Assembly: GCF_900111875.1 (NCBI RefSeq)
Contig: NZ_FOJU01000003.1
Span: 496,001-560,000 of the forward strand
Origin: Poseidonocella pacifica
GTDB lineage: Bacteria > Pseudomonadota > Alphaproteobacteria > Rhodobacterales > Rhodobacteraceae
DNA: 64,000 nucleotides
Direction of reading: 5' to 3'
Shown here: positions 24,713 through 33,835 of the stretch, piece after piece
Position numbering within the stretch: the stretch's first letter is position 1
Layout of the letters: each line of letters opens with the position of its first letter
Notes under the pieces: model-generated
Told to the model about the DNA's origin: nothing
Seen by the model: the letters and a program-made list of their open reading frames with translations, nothing else
Database searches by the model: none
Made by a program: the position numbers and the translations under genes

Positions 24713-26101
24713 TCAACTGCCTGCCGTGACGCCCCGGGGCAGGACGATCTCGAACGTCGTCCCGGAGGCATCGGACCTCAGCAGGCGCAACTCTCCGCCA
24801 TGGCCCCGGATCAGTTCCAGGCTGATGGTCAACCCGAGTCCAGCACCGCCTTTGCTTACGCCCCCCTGAAACGGCTTGAAGATATTGTCCCTCGCCCGCT
24901 TCGGCAGGCCGGGCCCCGTATCCCTGACGTGAATGACCCATGCCGTTGCGGTTTCCTCGGCGGTCAAGGCGATTTCACCCGGAACTCCGGCGGAAATAAT
25001 CGCCTGCCGCGCGTTTCTCACGAGGTTCGATAGCACGCGATGAAGCTGTTCGGGGTCGGCACGAAGCGACAATTGCGGCGGCATTTCCTGACTGAAGATC
25101 AGCGGGTGGGTATCGACCGCGAGGCGCTCTGCGGCAAAGACATCCTCAACGATTTCCGAGAGTGACACGCGAGTCAGCCGGGGCGAAGGCTCTTCGGCGC
25201 GGCCAAACGCAAGGGTCGATTCGCACAGGGTGATGGCCCGCGTCATGGAATTGACCAGTTTCGGGGCAAGCCGCCGAACCGTCGGATCCTGGCTGTCGTC
25301 GATGCGGTCGGCAAAAAGCTGGGCGCTGGTGAGAATATTGCGAAGATCATGGCTGATCTTGGCGACGGCCTGACCAAGCTGGGCCAGACGCTCCTTCTGT
25401 CGCAAAGCCCCGGTAAGCTCGAGTTGAAGCGACCTTAGGGCCTCTTCGGCCTCGCGCAACTCTCGGACCCGGTGGGATGGCTCTATGATCCGCCGCGCAT
25501 CCTCGGGAGCCTCGGCATAGCTGGTGATATGGTCCACGACCCTGCGGATCGGGACCACCAGCAAGCGCCGCACCGCCACAAACAACATGCCCGCCGTGAT
25601 GATCGAGATCACCAGCGACAAAAGCAGGATTCGTGCGGCGTAATCCAGCATGGCAGCCCGCAGAGGCCCCGTTGGCATCGTCACTTCGATCAACAGACCG
25701 GCCTCGCGCACCGGATCGCCGATCACCCGAATGATGTCCTCCTCCGGGTCCAGAAGACGCTTCAGCGCATCCAGGATAAGGTCCGTTGCGGTGTCGGTTC
25801 TCAAATCGAATGTCGCGTCGATCGGCTCGGGGATCGGAGAGGCAAGGATAAGCTGTCGCGCTTCATCCCGCCGAAGCACCACGTTGAGCACCCCGGCGTT
25901 TCGCAGCAACTCCTGCTCCAACTCGCTGTCGATCACGTCATCCGCGAGCAGCGCAAGCGATGCGATCTGGGCCCTTTCCAGACGAGATAGAAGGAAATCC
26001 TGCCGAAACCGCGCGACCGACGGCAGGAAGATGAGAATTTCCGCGAGCATGACGAAGATTATCGTCAGGATCAGGAAGCGACCTGAGAGCGTCTTCAACA
26101 T
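24713..26101 (-). CDS. Membrane sensor histidine kinase
   Basis: Kinase of 462 residues. Two membrane helices (about 8-28 and 155-178) enclose a ~125-residue periplasmic sensor domain, followed by a HAMP-like linker and coiled coil (EAEEALRSLQLELTGALRQ). The phospho-acceptor is H251 in KISHDLRN. ATPase boxes are complete: N box HRVLSNLVRNARQAI, G1 DTGPGLP, F IFKPFQGG, G2 GGAGLGL. There is no response-regulator gene beside it. It lies 18 bp after a flavoprotein gene in a three-gene unit with a VTT-domain membrane protein, so its signal may concern redox or envelope lipid state, which is inference. Confidence 0.92.
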   Translation of the reverse strand: MLKTLSGRFLILTIIFVMLAEILIFLPSVARFRQDFLLSRLERAQIASLALLADDVIDSELEQELLRNAGVLNVVLRRDEARQLILASPIPEPIDATFDLRTDTATDLILDALKRLLDPEEDIIRVIGDPVREAGLLIEVTMPTGPLRAAMLDYAARILLLSLVISIITAGMLFVAVRRLLVVPIRRVVDHITSYAEAPEDARRIIEPSHRVRELREAEEALRSLQLELTGALRQKERLAQLGQAVAKISHDLRNILTSAQLFADRIDDSQDPTVRRLAPKLVNSMTRAITLCESTLAFGRAEEPSPRLTRVSLSEIVEDVFAAERLAVDTHPLIFSQEMPPQLSLRADPEQLHRVLSNLVRNARQAIISAGVPGEIALTAEETATAWVIHVRDTGPGLPKRARDNIFKPFQGGVSKGGAGLGLTISLELIRGHGGELRLLRSDASGTTFEIVLPRGVTAGS

Positions 26102-26119
26102 GCTCGTTTGCTTGCCTCG

Positions 26120-27538
26120 TTACGGGATCCAGCGCTGTACCAGCCGGACGATCCGTTTCACAGTGGGGTTTTCGAACAATCTGGGGCTAAAGTAGGCGCC
26201 GACCACCCTCTTGTTAACCTCCGAAATCGTTGGATAGGGCACAACCATGTTCGCAAGCTGGGTCATTTTGAAGCGGTTCGCGATGGCAAGCGACCAGAAT
26301 CCGATCAAATCTCCGGCCTGCGCACCAACAATAGAGGCCCCGACGGGCCGCCCCGAGACGACCATGATCTTGATAAGCCCGTCCGTTTCGCGTTCAGCGA
26401 TAGCCCGATCATTCTCATCATAGTTGAACCGGAAAACCTCAACCCGTCCGCCATATTCCTTCCGCGCCTGTGCCTCGGTCAGACCGACTTGGGCAAGTTC
26501 GGGCCGGGTGTAGCTGCACCATGGTAGGTGGGCGGTCTTGGTCTTGGCAGGAAGAGCAAAGAGCAATGATCGGATGATGACCCCGGCGTGATACCCGGCG
26601 ACATGGGTGAATTGCATCCCGCCTGCTGCATCTCCAATCGCATAGACCCGCCGGTTTGTCGTCCGCATCGAGGCATCGACCTTGATGCCCGATTTTGTGC
26701 GCTCGACGCCGGCTTTCTCGAGAGACATCCCATCGGTATTGACCTGACGGCCAACCGCCACGAGCAGATGACTGCCACGGATCGTCCGGCCATCGCTGGT
26801 GTCGAGTTCAATTGCGCCCTCTTCACCGCGAACGGCTTCTGCCTGTGCACCTTCGAAGATCTCGATCCCTTCGGCGCGCAGCTTCTTCAATACGATCTCG
26901 GCAAGCTCGGGGTCATCCTTGCCAAAAGCCCGCTGACCTTCGACCACAGTCACCGCCGAACCCAGTCTGCGATGGGCTTGCGCCATTTCCATCCCGATCG
27001 GGCCACCGCCTACCACGATGAGATGGTCCGGGCGGTCCCGCAGCTTCCAGAGAGATTCATTGGTAAGGTAGGGTGCGCCGTCCAGCCCGGGGATGGGCGG
27101 AACGAGCGGGGATGAGCCCGTCGCCAACACGATGCGGCGCGCAGTGATGGTATATTCCCCCGCCTGCACACGGCGATCGTCGATAAACTCGGCCCATTCT
27201 CGTATGACCCTCACGCCAAGGCCTTCGAAGCGCTCTTCGCTGTCTACCGGGGCGATGGACGCGATGACCTCCGCCACGTGATCTTGCGCCTTCGCGTAAT
27301 CAATCTCCGGCTCATGTCCCGCGATCCCGAGCGGCCCGCTCTGTCGATGCGTCTGGGCGGCGGCGGCAGCAGCGATCAGGGCTTTCGACGGAACGCATCC
27401 GTAGTTGAGGCAATCGCCCCCCATCTCGCGGCCTTCGACAAGGATCACATCCGCGCCCATCTGTACCGCCCCCGCCGCAACCGAAAGCCCCGCAGAGCCA
27501 GCGCCGATAACGAGGATGTCGGTTTTGAGTTCAGCCAT
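26120..27538 (-). CDS. FAD/NAD(P)-dependent disulfide-reductase-family protein
   Basis: Flavoprotein of 472 residues in the dihydrolipoamide dehydrogenase / mercuric reductase family. It has FAD motif DILVIGAGSAGLSVAAGA, redox-active cysteines C43 and C48 (GGDCLNYGCVPSK), NAD(P) motif VVGGGPIGMEMAQ and the second FAD motif VYAIGDAAGG. The catalytic histidine of true dihydrolipoamide dehydrogenases (HPTxSE) is replaced: the motif reads PYPTISE, so the disulfide substrate must differ. There is no N-terminal metal-binding domain or C-terminal vicinal cysteine pair as in MerA. It overlaps the VTT-domain gene by 8 bp, and VTT-flavoprotein fusions are known in other bacteria. Confidence 0.9.
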   Translation of the reverse strand: MAELKTDILVIGAGSAGLSVAAGAVQMGADVILVEGREMGGDCLNYGCVPSKALIAAAAAAQTHRQSGPLGIAGHEPEIDYAKAQDHVAEVIASIAPVDSEERFEGLGVRVIREWAEFIDDRRVQAGEYTITARRIVLATGSSPLVPPIPGLDGAPYLTNESLWKLRDRPDHLIVVGGGPIGMEMAQAHRRLGSAVTVVEGQRAFGKDDPELAEIVLKKLRAEGIEIFEGAQAEAVRGEEGAIELDTSDGRTIRGSHLLVAVGRQVNTDGMSLEKAGVERTKSGIKVDASMRTTNRRVYAIGDAAGGMQFTHVAGYHAGVIIRSLLFALPAKTKTAHLPWCSYTRPELAQVGLTEAQARKEYGGRVEVFRFNYDENDRAIAERETDGLIKIMVVSGRPVGASIVGAQAGDLIGFWSLAIANRFKMTQLANMVVPYPTISEVNKRVVGAYFSPRLFENPTVKRIVRLVQRWIP

Positions 27539-28268
27539 TGTCGAGGGCTCCTTTTCCACGCAACAGTTTCCAGATGATCGGCAGGGCTGCCAGCAGGCAG
27601 AGTCCGAGAATCGGTAGTAGGATCTGTGGCTCCAACAGAATGCCGAGGTCGGGCGTCCCTCCCCGTTCGAAGACTTCTCCAAGGCCAGCACCAACCGACG
27701 TGAACACCACAGCGCCGGGGATGATCCCAAGAAAGGTAGAAACGACAAACCGGAACACCGGGACCCCGACCAACGCTGGAATGAGATTGGCCGCAAAAAA
27801 TGGAACTGCGGGAACCAAGCGGATGAGAAAGAGCATGGACCATTGATTCTGGTCGATTCCCTCCTTGATGCGCCGGATCATCCCCTCACCCGTTTCCATC
27901 CGGGACGCGAGCCTTTCGCCGAATCCCCAACGCGCTGCAAGAAAGATGAAGGTGGCCCCCATCGTCGCGCCCAAAACATTGAAGAGCGCCCCCGGAAAGA
28001 GAGAGAAGAGAAACCCGCCCGTCAGCGTTGCAATGGTCGCGCCGGGAAGGGAGAAACCAACAAGCGCAGTGTAGACGGCAACGAACACGAGCGCCGTCAG
28101 CACATAATTTTCATCGCGGAAGGCGATAAGCGCCTCCCGGTTGTCTCGCAGCGCCTCGAAGGTCAGATGGTCGCGCAGCGTAAAAGCCCCCACCAGCGCA
28201 ACAACGCCAATGGCAAGCACAGGGAGGCGTCGAAGCCATTGGGAGGGCGCCGGGGCGCGATCGCTCAT
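27531..28268 (-). CDS. TVP38/TMEM64 (VTT-domain) membrane protein
   Basis: Polytopic inner-membrane protein of 245 residues in the DedA/VTT superfamily, whose members are linked to lipid scrambling or flipping. It has a first helix near residue 15 (LPVLAIGVVALVGAF), the motif SLPGATIATLTGGFLFSLFPG in the first half, the RLVPAVPFFAANLIPAL stretch with the conserved arginine near 148, and VSTFLGIIPGAVVFTSVGAG. Start ATG 28268 is chosen; a GTG nine bases upstream is possible. It is the first gene of the unit with the flavoprotein and kinase genes. Confidence 0.88.
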   Translation of the reverse strand: MSDRAPAPSQWLRRLPVLAIGVVALVGAFTLRDHLTFEALRDNREALIAFRDENYVLTALVFVAVYTALVGFSLPGATIATLTGGFLFSLFPGALFNVLGATMGATFIFLAARWGFGERLASRMETGEGMIRRIKEGIDQNQWSMLFLIRLVPAVPFFAANLIPALVGVPVFRFVVSTFLGIIPGAVVFTSVGAGLGEVFERGGTPDLGILLEPQILLPILGLCLLAALPIIWKLLRGKGALDNG

Positions 28269-28286
28269 ATCACTCACTTTTCAATC

Positions 28287-28340
28287 CATCATGTTGTCGG
28301 GGGCGGATAATCGCCAGACTTTCTTTGCACCAACATGATG
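28287..28340. repeat. Ten-base inverted repeat upstream of the VTT-domain gene
   Basis: Perfect arms CATCATGTTG (28287-28296) and CAACATGATG (28331-28340), 34 bases apart. A weak minus-strand promoter (TTGGTG, 17 bases, TTATCC) begins in the distal arm and lies in the spacer, so the arms could be a paired operator. Repeats of this size also occur by chance in 64 kb. Confidence 0.35.
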
Positions 28341-28488
28341 CATGGCGCCTTGCCGGGACATGACCGATCACGGGGCATTGATGGTCAGTGACATCGAACG
28401 GCAGACAGGTCAGGGTTTTCACCGGGGCTGAAACAATCCCGCGCCCAACCCGGCGACCAATTGTTGCAAAAAATGCGGCGGGAGGTGT
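28341..28488. other. Non-coding stretch between divergent units
   Basis: The gap between the VTT-domain gene (start 28268) and rpmH (28607) is 338 bp. Apart from the inverted repeat at 28287-28340 and the rpmH promoter at 28489-28517, I see no reading frame, RNA gene or repeat here. Confidence 0.5.
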
Positions 28489-28517
28489 TTGACTCGGGCA
28501 AACGGCTTGCGTATAGG
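28489..28517 (+). promoter_or_regulatory. Promoter of the rpmH-rnpA-yidD cluster
   Basis: TTGACT (28489-28494), a 17-base spacer, TATAGG (28512-28517). It is the best sigma-70-like match in this region, about 90 bp upstream of rpmH, leaving an ~80 nt leader. Confidence 0.75.
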
Positions 28518-28606
28518 CAGTGCTTCGAATGCCTCAGGTGGCCCGTGATCGGTGCTACCTAAAGAGATGCGCTCCCGTTGGGGGGCAATGCCACGGAGAC
28601 GGAGCG

Positions 28607-28741
28607 ATGAAACGCACCTTTCAACCCTCGAACCTCGTCCGCAAGCGGCGCCACGGCTTCCGTGCACGCATGGCGACGAAGGCCGGACGCAAGATCCTCA
28701 ATGCGCGCCGCGCACAGGGCCGGAAATCGCTGAGCGCCTGA
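28607..28741 (+). CDS. rpmH: 50S ribosomal protein L34
   Basis: Small, very basic ribosomal protein of 44 residues: [20 protein letters not shown] and the C-terminal [12 protein letters not shown] are the standard L34 ends. ATG 28607 follows a GGAG ribosome site. It heads the conserved rpmH-rnpA-yidD order. Confidence 0.98.
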   Translation: MKRTFQPSNLVRKRRHGFRARMATKAGRKILNARRAQGRKSLSA

Positions 28742-28755
28742 GCGGCGCAAGGCTG

Positions 28756-29157
28756 ATGACAGAGATGCCGCCGGAGGCCCCCGTGAGCACTGCGGGGATG
28801 ATGCCCCCGGCGGCTTCTGCTTGCCCAAAGATCATCCAGAACCGAGCGGACTTTCTGCTGGCGGCACGCGCCCGCAAACAGGGAAGTGCGGCGATGATGG
28901 TGCAGGGACGCGATCGCATGGATGGCGATCCGGCCATCAGGATGGGATTCACCTGCTCCAAAAAAGTCGGAAACGCAGTTGCGCGGAATCGCGCCAAACG
29001 GCGATTGCGGGAGGTTGCGCGCAGCACGCTTCCCGAACTCGGTCGCCCCGGGTGGGATTACGTTTTGATTGGGCGAAAGGATGTGACGGCGTCGCGTCCC
29101 TTCCATCTGTTGCTGGACGATATGCGATACACCTTGCGAAAACTGCACGGCGGATGA
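28756..29157 (+). CDS. rnpA: Ribonuclease P protein component
   Basis: Protein subunit of RNase P, which trims tRNA 5' leaders. The 133-residue product has the RNR motif in [20 protein letters not shown] (about residues 65-84) and a basic C-terminal helix. The N-terminal ~20 residues ([20 protein letters not shown]) look non-conserved; a later start at M15 or M16 is possible. Its stop overlaps the yidD start by 4 bp. Confidence 0.95.
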   Translation: MTEMPPEAPVSTAGMMPPAASACPKIIQNRADFLLAARARKQGSAAMMVQGRDRMDGDPAIRMGFTCSKKVGNAVARNRAKRRLREVARSTLPELGRPGWDYVLIGRKDVTASRPFHLLLDDMRYTLRKLHGG

Positions 29158-29372
29158 GCCCCGCGGCTTGGGTTTTAGCCTTGCCGGTCAGGGCCTACCG
29201 CCTGATTTTCTCTCCGTGGGTGGGATACAACTGCCGGTATCATCCCACCTGTTCGGCCTATGCGCTCGAAGCGCTTGCCAAACATGGCGCAGTGAAGGGC
29301 GGCTGGCTGGCCGTGCGGCGCATCGCCCGATGTCATCCCTGGGGCAGCAGCGGGATCGACAACGTGCCATAG
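29154..29372 (+). CDS. yidD: Membrane protein insertion factor YidD
   Basis: Small protein of 72 residues thought to assist YidC. It contains the family core [20 protein letters not shown] (residues 14-33) with [20 protein letters not shown] and [17 protein letters not shown], including all conserved cysteines. It starts within the end of rnpA (ATGA overlap). yidC itself is displaced 2.7 kb downstream by two inserted genes. Confidence 0.95.
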   Translation: MSPAAWVLALPVRAYRLIFSPWVGYNCRYHPTCSAYALEALAKHGAVKGGWLAVRRIARCHPWGSSGIDNVP

Positions 29373-29459
29373 CGGTTCCGGTTGTTGTGGCCCCGCCCCC
29401 TTCTGTTGCGGACCACTGTTCCTCTTGCCGCACCGTCCCGGCTCGGATAAACGCCGACC

Positions 29460-30329
29460 ATGCTGGACCAATCTGACGAAATCCATCCGCTGTTTCACGG
29501 GGCGCCCAAAAGCACCGAATTCAAGAAGCTGCGCAAACGGATCGTTCAGCATACCCGCGAAGCGATCGAGCAATACGGCATGATCGAGCCCGGAACCCGG
29601 TGGCTCGTCTGTCTCTCGGGCGGCAAGGACAGCTACACCCTACTTGCCGTTCTGCATGAATTGAAATGGCGGGGGTTGCTACCTGTCGACCTGCTGGCTT
29701 GTAATCTTGATCAGGGACAACCGGGCTTTCCGGCGACTGTCCTGCCGCGCTTCCTCGAAGAGATGGGCGTAGCGCACCGGATCGAGTATCAGGACACCTA
29801 TTCCGTCGTCATGGACAAGATCCCACAGGGGCGCACCTTCTGCGCGCTCTGTTCACGCCTGCGGCGTGGGCACCTCTACCGTATCGCGCGCGAAGAAGGA
29901 TGCTCAGCCGTAGTTCTGGGCCATCATCGCGACGACATCCTCGAAACCTTCTTCATGAACCTCTTCCACGGCGGGCGGCTTGCGACGATGCCGCCCAAGC
30001 TCCTGAACGAGGAAGGGGATGTTTTCGTCTATCGCCCCCTTGCACATGTAGCCGAGGCGGATTGCGAGAAATTCGCCCGCGCAATGAGCTATCCAATCAT
30101 CCCTTGCGATCTCTGCGGCTCGCAGGACGGGCTGCAGCGGCAACAGGTGAAACAGATCCTCGATGGGTGGGAAAAGAACAGCCCCGGCCGACGGCAGATC
30201 ATGTTCCGCGCCCTCATGAATGCCCGCCCTTCGCATTTGCTCGATCCAAAACTCTTTGATTTTGAGGGCCTTGCCCGTCGCTCTGTCGAGTTTGAAGAAA
30301 ATACCACCGACAATCGAAGCCAGGATTAA
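29460..30329 (+). CDS. ttcA: tRNA 2-thiocytidine synthetase TtcA
   Basis: ATP-dependent thiolation of cytidine 32 in tRNA. The 289-residue protein has the PP-loop [17 protein letters not shown] near residue 53, the central cysteine pair [10 protein letters not shown] near 126, and the third cluster cysteine in [14 protein letters not shown] near 219, matching the Fe-S-dependent TtcA type. The start ATG is 87 bp after yidD. Its place between yidD and yidC is unusual compared with the classic rpmH cluster order. Confidence 0.95.
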   Translation: MLDQSDEIHPLFHGAPKSTEFKKLRKRIVQHTREAIEQYGMIEPGTRWLVCLSGGKDSYTLLAVLHELKWRGLLPVDLLACNLDQGQPGFPATVLPRFLEEMGVAHRIEYQDTYSVVMDKIPQGRTFCALCSRLRRGHLYRIAREEGCSAVVLGHHRDDILETFFMNLFHGGRLATMPPKLLNEEGDVFVYRPLAHVAEADCEKFARAMSYPIIPCDLCGSQDGLQRQQVKQILDGWEKNSPGRRQIMFRALMNARPSHLLDPKLFDFEGLARRSVEFEENTTDNRSQD

Positions 30330-30393
30330 CCGCTCTCTCACTCCAGACCGCTGATATCCCGCTTGGGAATTGGGCAATTTGGGGTTCGAAACG

Positions 30394-31932
30394 ATGTTGT
30401 TGGCGAGTTTTATGCGCATTCGGCGAGTGGCGGCTCTCTTGTTTTCTGGGCCGCAAGTCATCGCATTCACACCTGCCGTATCGCTTGGCGCTTTCTGGAT
30501 CGGCGGCGAGGGCGCGCTTCTGGCCGCTTCGCTCGGCTATCCGATGATTTACATGCTTTTCGCACCAGAGGGATGGGTCCCGCACGAAACCGTCTCGCGA
30601 CGCGATGCTGTAACCGGTTTGCCATTGCGGGAATTCATGCTCGAAAGGCTGGACGACTATTTCGAGATCTCCGCCAATCGTGCCCGGAACGGCGCCTGTA
30701 TGCTGATCGAGCTGACGAATGCGGCGCATGTCGAGACCACCTTTGGATCCGAGGTTCTGAGCGAATTGCGCCGCGCAGTCGCAGATCGCCTGCGCGCCGC
30801 GCTGCGCGACAACGACATGGTTTACTGTCTCACCGACGATCGGTTTGGTCTTGTGTTGGGGACGACCACCAACCTCGACCTTGAGGCAGGCATCCAGTTG
30901 TCGAACCGACTGCTTCGAACCGTACAGGATCCCATCAAGGTGGGAAGCAATACGATCTATCCCTCGAGTTGCCTTGGATTCTGCCTTGCGAACGTTTCGC
31001 CTGAACCAACGGGTGAGGCCTTGATGGACGCCGCGCAATCGGCACTCTTGAGCGCTATGAAGAGCGGCGAAAGCACCATAAGAGCCTATGCCCCCGACAC
31101 AATCCGCGCCGCCGCAAAGGTCGACAACAATGCGCGTGAGGTCATCGAAGCGCTGGAAGACGGGCGTATTACCGCATGGTTCCAACCGCAGGTGAGCACT
31201 GATACGGGCCTTGTCTCGGGCTTTGAAGCGCTTGCCCGCTGGATCCACCCCGAGAAAGGTCCTATCGGGCCGAGCAGCTTTATCCCCGCTCTCGAAGCTG
31301 CTGGCCGGATGGAGCAGCTTGGCGATATTATCCTTCGGCATTCGCTCTTGGCATTGCGCAAATGGGATGCGGCGGGCTTCGACGTGCCATCCATTTCGGT
31401 CAATTTCTCCGAAGTAGAGCTCAGCAATCCGCGCCTCGTCGACAAGGTGCGTTGGGAACTGGACCGGAATGAACTCCCCCCGGAGCGGCTGACTGTCGAG
31501 ATTGTCGAAAGTGTCGTGACGGCGGACCCCAACAACTTGGTTACGCGGAATATCGCGGGCCTCGCGGCGCTTGGTTGTACCGTGGATCTTGACGATTTCG
31601 GGACCGGAAACGCCTCCATTGCGGCCATCCGACAGTTCGATATCAACAGGATCAAGATCGACCGCTCCTATGTATCGCGGATCGACCGGGACCCCGAACA
31701 ACAGCGGCTGATATCGGCGATCATCACCATGGCCGAACAACTTGGCCTGCAAACCGTGGCCGAAGGCGTGGAGACACAAGGAGAGCATGCGCTCATTTCC
31801 CAGCTTGGATGTGATCACGCTCAGGGGTTTGCACTGGCGCGGCCGATGGCGCTGGACAACACCTTTGGCTGGATGGAGCAGCACTACGCCCACCTTCTGC
31901 CCATACCCCAGATCGGTGGCCGCGCGTTTTGA
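30394..31932 (+). CDS. c-di-GMP phosphodiesterase: degenerate GGDEF plus EAL domain
   Basis: Protein of 512 residues. Two N-terminal hydrophobic stretches (about 8-55) suggest membrane attachment. The GGDEF domain follows (starting near RRDAVTGLPLREFML), but its signature reads TDDRF in place of GGDEF, so it should not make c-di-GMP. The EAL domain appears intact: GFEALARW, SVNFSEVEL (Asn), TVEIVES (Glu), LDDFGTG (Asp-Asp), RIKIDRSYV (Lys) and VAEGVET (Glu). It is thus a likely phosphodiesterase, possibly GTP-regulated through the degenerate domain. ATG 30394 is preferred over the TTG at 30370. Confidence 0.88.
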   Translation: MLLASFMRIRRVAALLFSGPQVIAFTPAVSLGAFWIGGEGALLAASLGYPMIYMLFAPEGWVPHETVSRRDAVTGLPLREFMLERLDDYFEISANRARNGACMLIELTNAAHVETTFGSEVLSELRRAVADRLRAALRDNDMVYCLTDDRFGLVLGTTTNLDLEAGIQLSNRLLRTVQDPIKVGSNTIYPSSCLGFCLANVSPEPTGEALMDAAQSALLSAMKSGESTIRAYAPDTIRAAAKVDNNAREVIEALEDGRITAWFQPQVSTDTGLVSGFEALARWIHPEKGPIGPSSFIPALEAAGRMEQLGDIILRHSLLALRKWDAAGFDVPSISVNFSEVELSNPRLVDKVRWELDRNELPPERLTVEIVESVVTADPNNLVTRNIAGLAALGCTVDLDDFGTGNASIAAIRQFDINRIKIDRSYVSRIDRDPEQQRLISAIITMAEQLGLQTVAEGVETQGEHALISQLGCDHAQGFALARPMALDNTFGWMEQHYAHLLPIPQIGGRAF

Positions 31933-32032
31933 CGGTGCGGCCCAACCGCCGCAGGGTCAAAATCGCTTGACGTTCCGGCCAATGCTCTGTTGAACCCCAC
32001 CAAGTTTGAACAGACGTAGGTGGCGGTCCCAA

Positions 32033-33835
32033 ATGGACAATCAGAACAAGAACCTCATTCTCGCGACGGCGCTTTCTTTCGTCGTGATCCTCGTGTGGTT
32101 CCTACTCTTCCCGCCGCCCGATCGTGCGCCGACCACGGATGTGGCGGAGCAGTCGGAGCAAATCGAAGCGGCTGATCCGGCCCTTCCGCGCGCTGACGGC
32201 CCCGCAGCTTCGACGGCAAGCACCGATATCGCGGCAACCGACGCCGATGCGCCGCGCATTCAGATCGATACCCCACGGGTTTCCGGCTCCATCTCGCTTC
32301 TGGGTGGACGGATCGACGATCTGAGCCTCAAGGACTACCGAGTCTCGATCGACGAGGATTCGGATAACGTCACCGTTCTCAAGCCGGTAGGCTCGTCCTC
32401 TGCCTACTACGCCCTCTTCGGCTGGGCCGCTTCGACCGGGGTCGATGCCACCGCCGTACCAGGTCCTGACACGATCTGGGAAGGCGTCGAAGGCCAGACC
32501 CTGACCCCCTCCAGCCCTGTCACTCTTACGTGGGACAATGGCGCGGGCCTCCTTTTTGAGCGCACTATCGCGGTCGACGAAGATTTCATGTTCACCGTCT
32601 CGCAATCAGTCACCAACGCGGGGAACGGCGAAGCGACGCTGCGCCCCTATGGCTTGCTGCGCCGCCATGGTGAGCCTGAGAACCTGAAGGACTTCTTCAT
32701 CCTGCACGAAGGACTTGTCCGCATGTCGGACGGAGCGCTGCAGGAAGCGGACTACGGCAAGATTGCTGACTTCCCGGTCGACGACCGCGAGGGCGCCGCT
32801 GCAGAGCGTGTCGAGGTTGCCGAAAACGGGTGGATCGGCTTCACGGATCACTACTGGATGGCGACGCTGGTCCCCCAGAACGGATTCCGCTCGACTGCCA
32901 AGTACTTCTCTGGTCGCGATATCTATCAGGCCGAAGCGGTCAGCGGGCTGCAGACGATTGCCCCCGGCGAAAGCGCAACCGTCGAAACGCGCCTGTTCGC
33001 AGGTGCCAAGGAATGGGAAACCATCCGCCATTATCAGAACGATGAAGGTGTCGAGGGCTTTGTCGACAGCATCGACTGGGGTTGGTTCTTTTTCCTGACG
33101 AAGCCGATCTTTGCCGTACTGCACTGGCTCAACCAACTGATCGGCAACATGGGCTGGGCCATCATCGGCCTGACCGTGCTCATCAAGATCATTCTCTTCC
33201 CCTTGGCCTATAAATCCTATTCCTCCATGGCCAAGATGAAGGAATTGCAGCCTGAGATGGAGAAGCTCAAGGAGCGGACCGGCGACGACCGCCAAAAGCT
33301 CCAACAAGAGATGATGGCGCTCTACAAGAAGGAGAAGGTGAACCCCGCCGCAGGTTGCCTTCCGATCCTGATGCAGATCCCGATCTTCTTCTCGCTCTAC
33401 AAGGTGATCTTTGTCACGCTAGAGCTGCGCCACGCGCCATGGATCGGCTGGATCCGCGATCTGTCCGCCCCCGATCCGTCGTCGATCTACAACCTCTTCG
33501 GGCTGCTTCCATGGGGCCCGCCGGAAACCGGTACGATTATGGCAACGGTGTTCATTGGCCTCCTGCCGATCATTCTGGGTATCTCCATGTGGTTGCAGCA
33601 AAAGCTGAACCCGGCACCCGCCGATCCAACGCAGCAGATGATCTTTGCGTGGATGCCATGGGTCTTCATGTTCATGTTGGGCGGCTTCGCGTCGGGGCTG
33701 GTGGTTTACTGGATTGCGAACAACACGATCACGTTCACGCAGCAGTACCTGATCATGCGCAGCCACGGCTACAAGCCGGACGTGTTCGGCAATATCCTCG
33801 GCAGTTTCCGCCGCAAATCCCGTGATGAAACCTGA
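32033..33835 (+). CDS. yidC: Membrane protein insertase YidC
   Basis: Inserts and folds inner-membrane proteins, alone or with SecYEG. The 600-residue length is that of the Gram-negative form. An N-terminal helix (about 7-25, ILATALSFVVILVWFLLF) is followed by an Asp/Ala-rich linker and the large periplasmic domain (about 75-355), then five C-terminal helices with the conserved VNPAAGCLPILMQIPIFFSL stretch, including the core arginine-lysine-rich loop (SMAKMKELQPEMEKLKER). ATG 32033. The stop overlaps the engB start by one base (TGATG). Confidence 0.97.
   Translation: MDNQNKNLILATALSFVVILVWFLLFPPPDRAPTTDVAEQSEQIEAADPALPRADGPAASTASTDIAATDADAPRIQIDTPRVSGSISLLGGRIDDLSLKDYRVSIDEDSDNVTVLKPVGSSSAYYALFGWAASTGVDATAVPGPDTIWEGVEGQTLTPSSPVTLTWDNGAGLLFERTIAVDEDFMFTVSQSVTNAGNGEATLRPYGLLRRHGEPENLKDFFILHEGLVRMSDGALQEADYGKIADFPVDDREGAAAERVEVAENGWIGFTDHYWMATLVPQNGFRSTAKYFSGRDIYQAEAVSGLQTIAPGESATVETRLFAGAKEWETIRHYQNDEGVEGFVDSIDWGWFFFLTKPIFAVLHWLNQLIGNMGWAIIGLTVLIKIILFPLAYKSYSSMAKMKELQPEMEKLKERTGDDRQKLQQEMMALYKKEKVNPAAGCLPILMQIPIFFSLYKVIFVTLELRHAPWIGWIRDLSAPDPSSIYNLFGLLPWGPPETGTIMATVFIGLLPIILGISMWLQQKLNPAPADPTQQMIFAWMPWVFMFMLGGFASGLVVYWIANNTITFTQQYLIMRSHGYKPDVFGNILGSFRRKSRDET

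Noticed and set aside
30214-31893. 559-codon minus-strand frame opposite the GGDEF-EAL gene.
   Set aside because: Shadow frame; the + strand protein is clearly a c-di-GMP enzyme.
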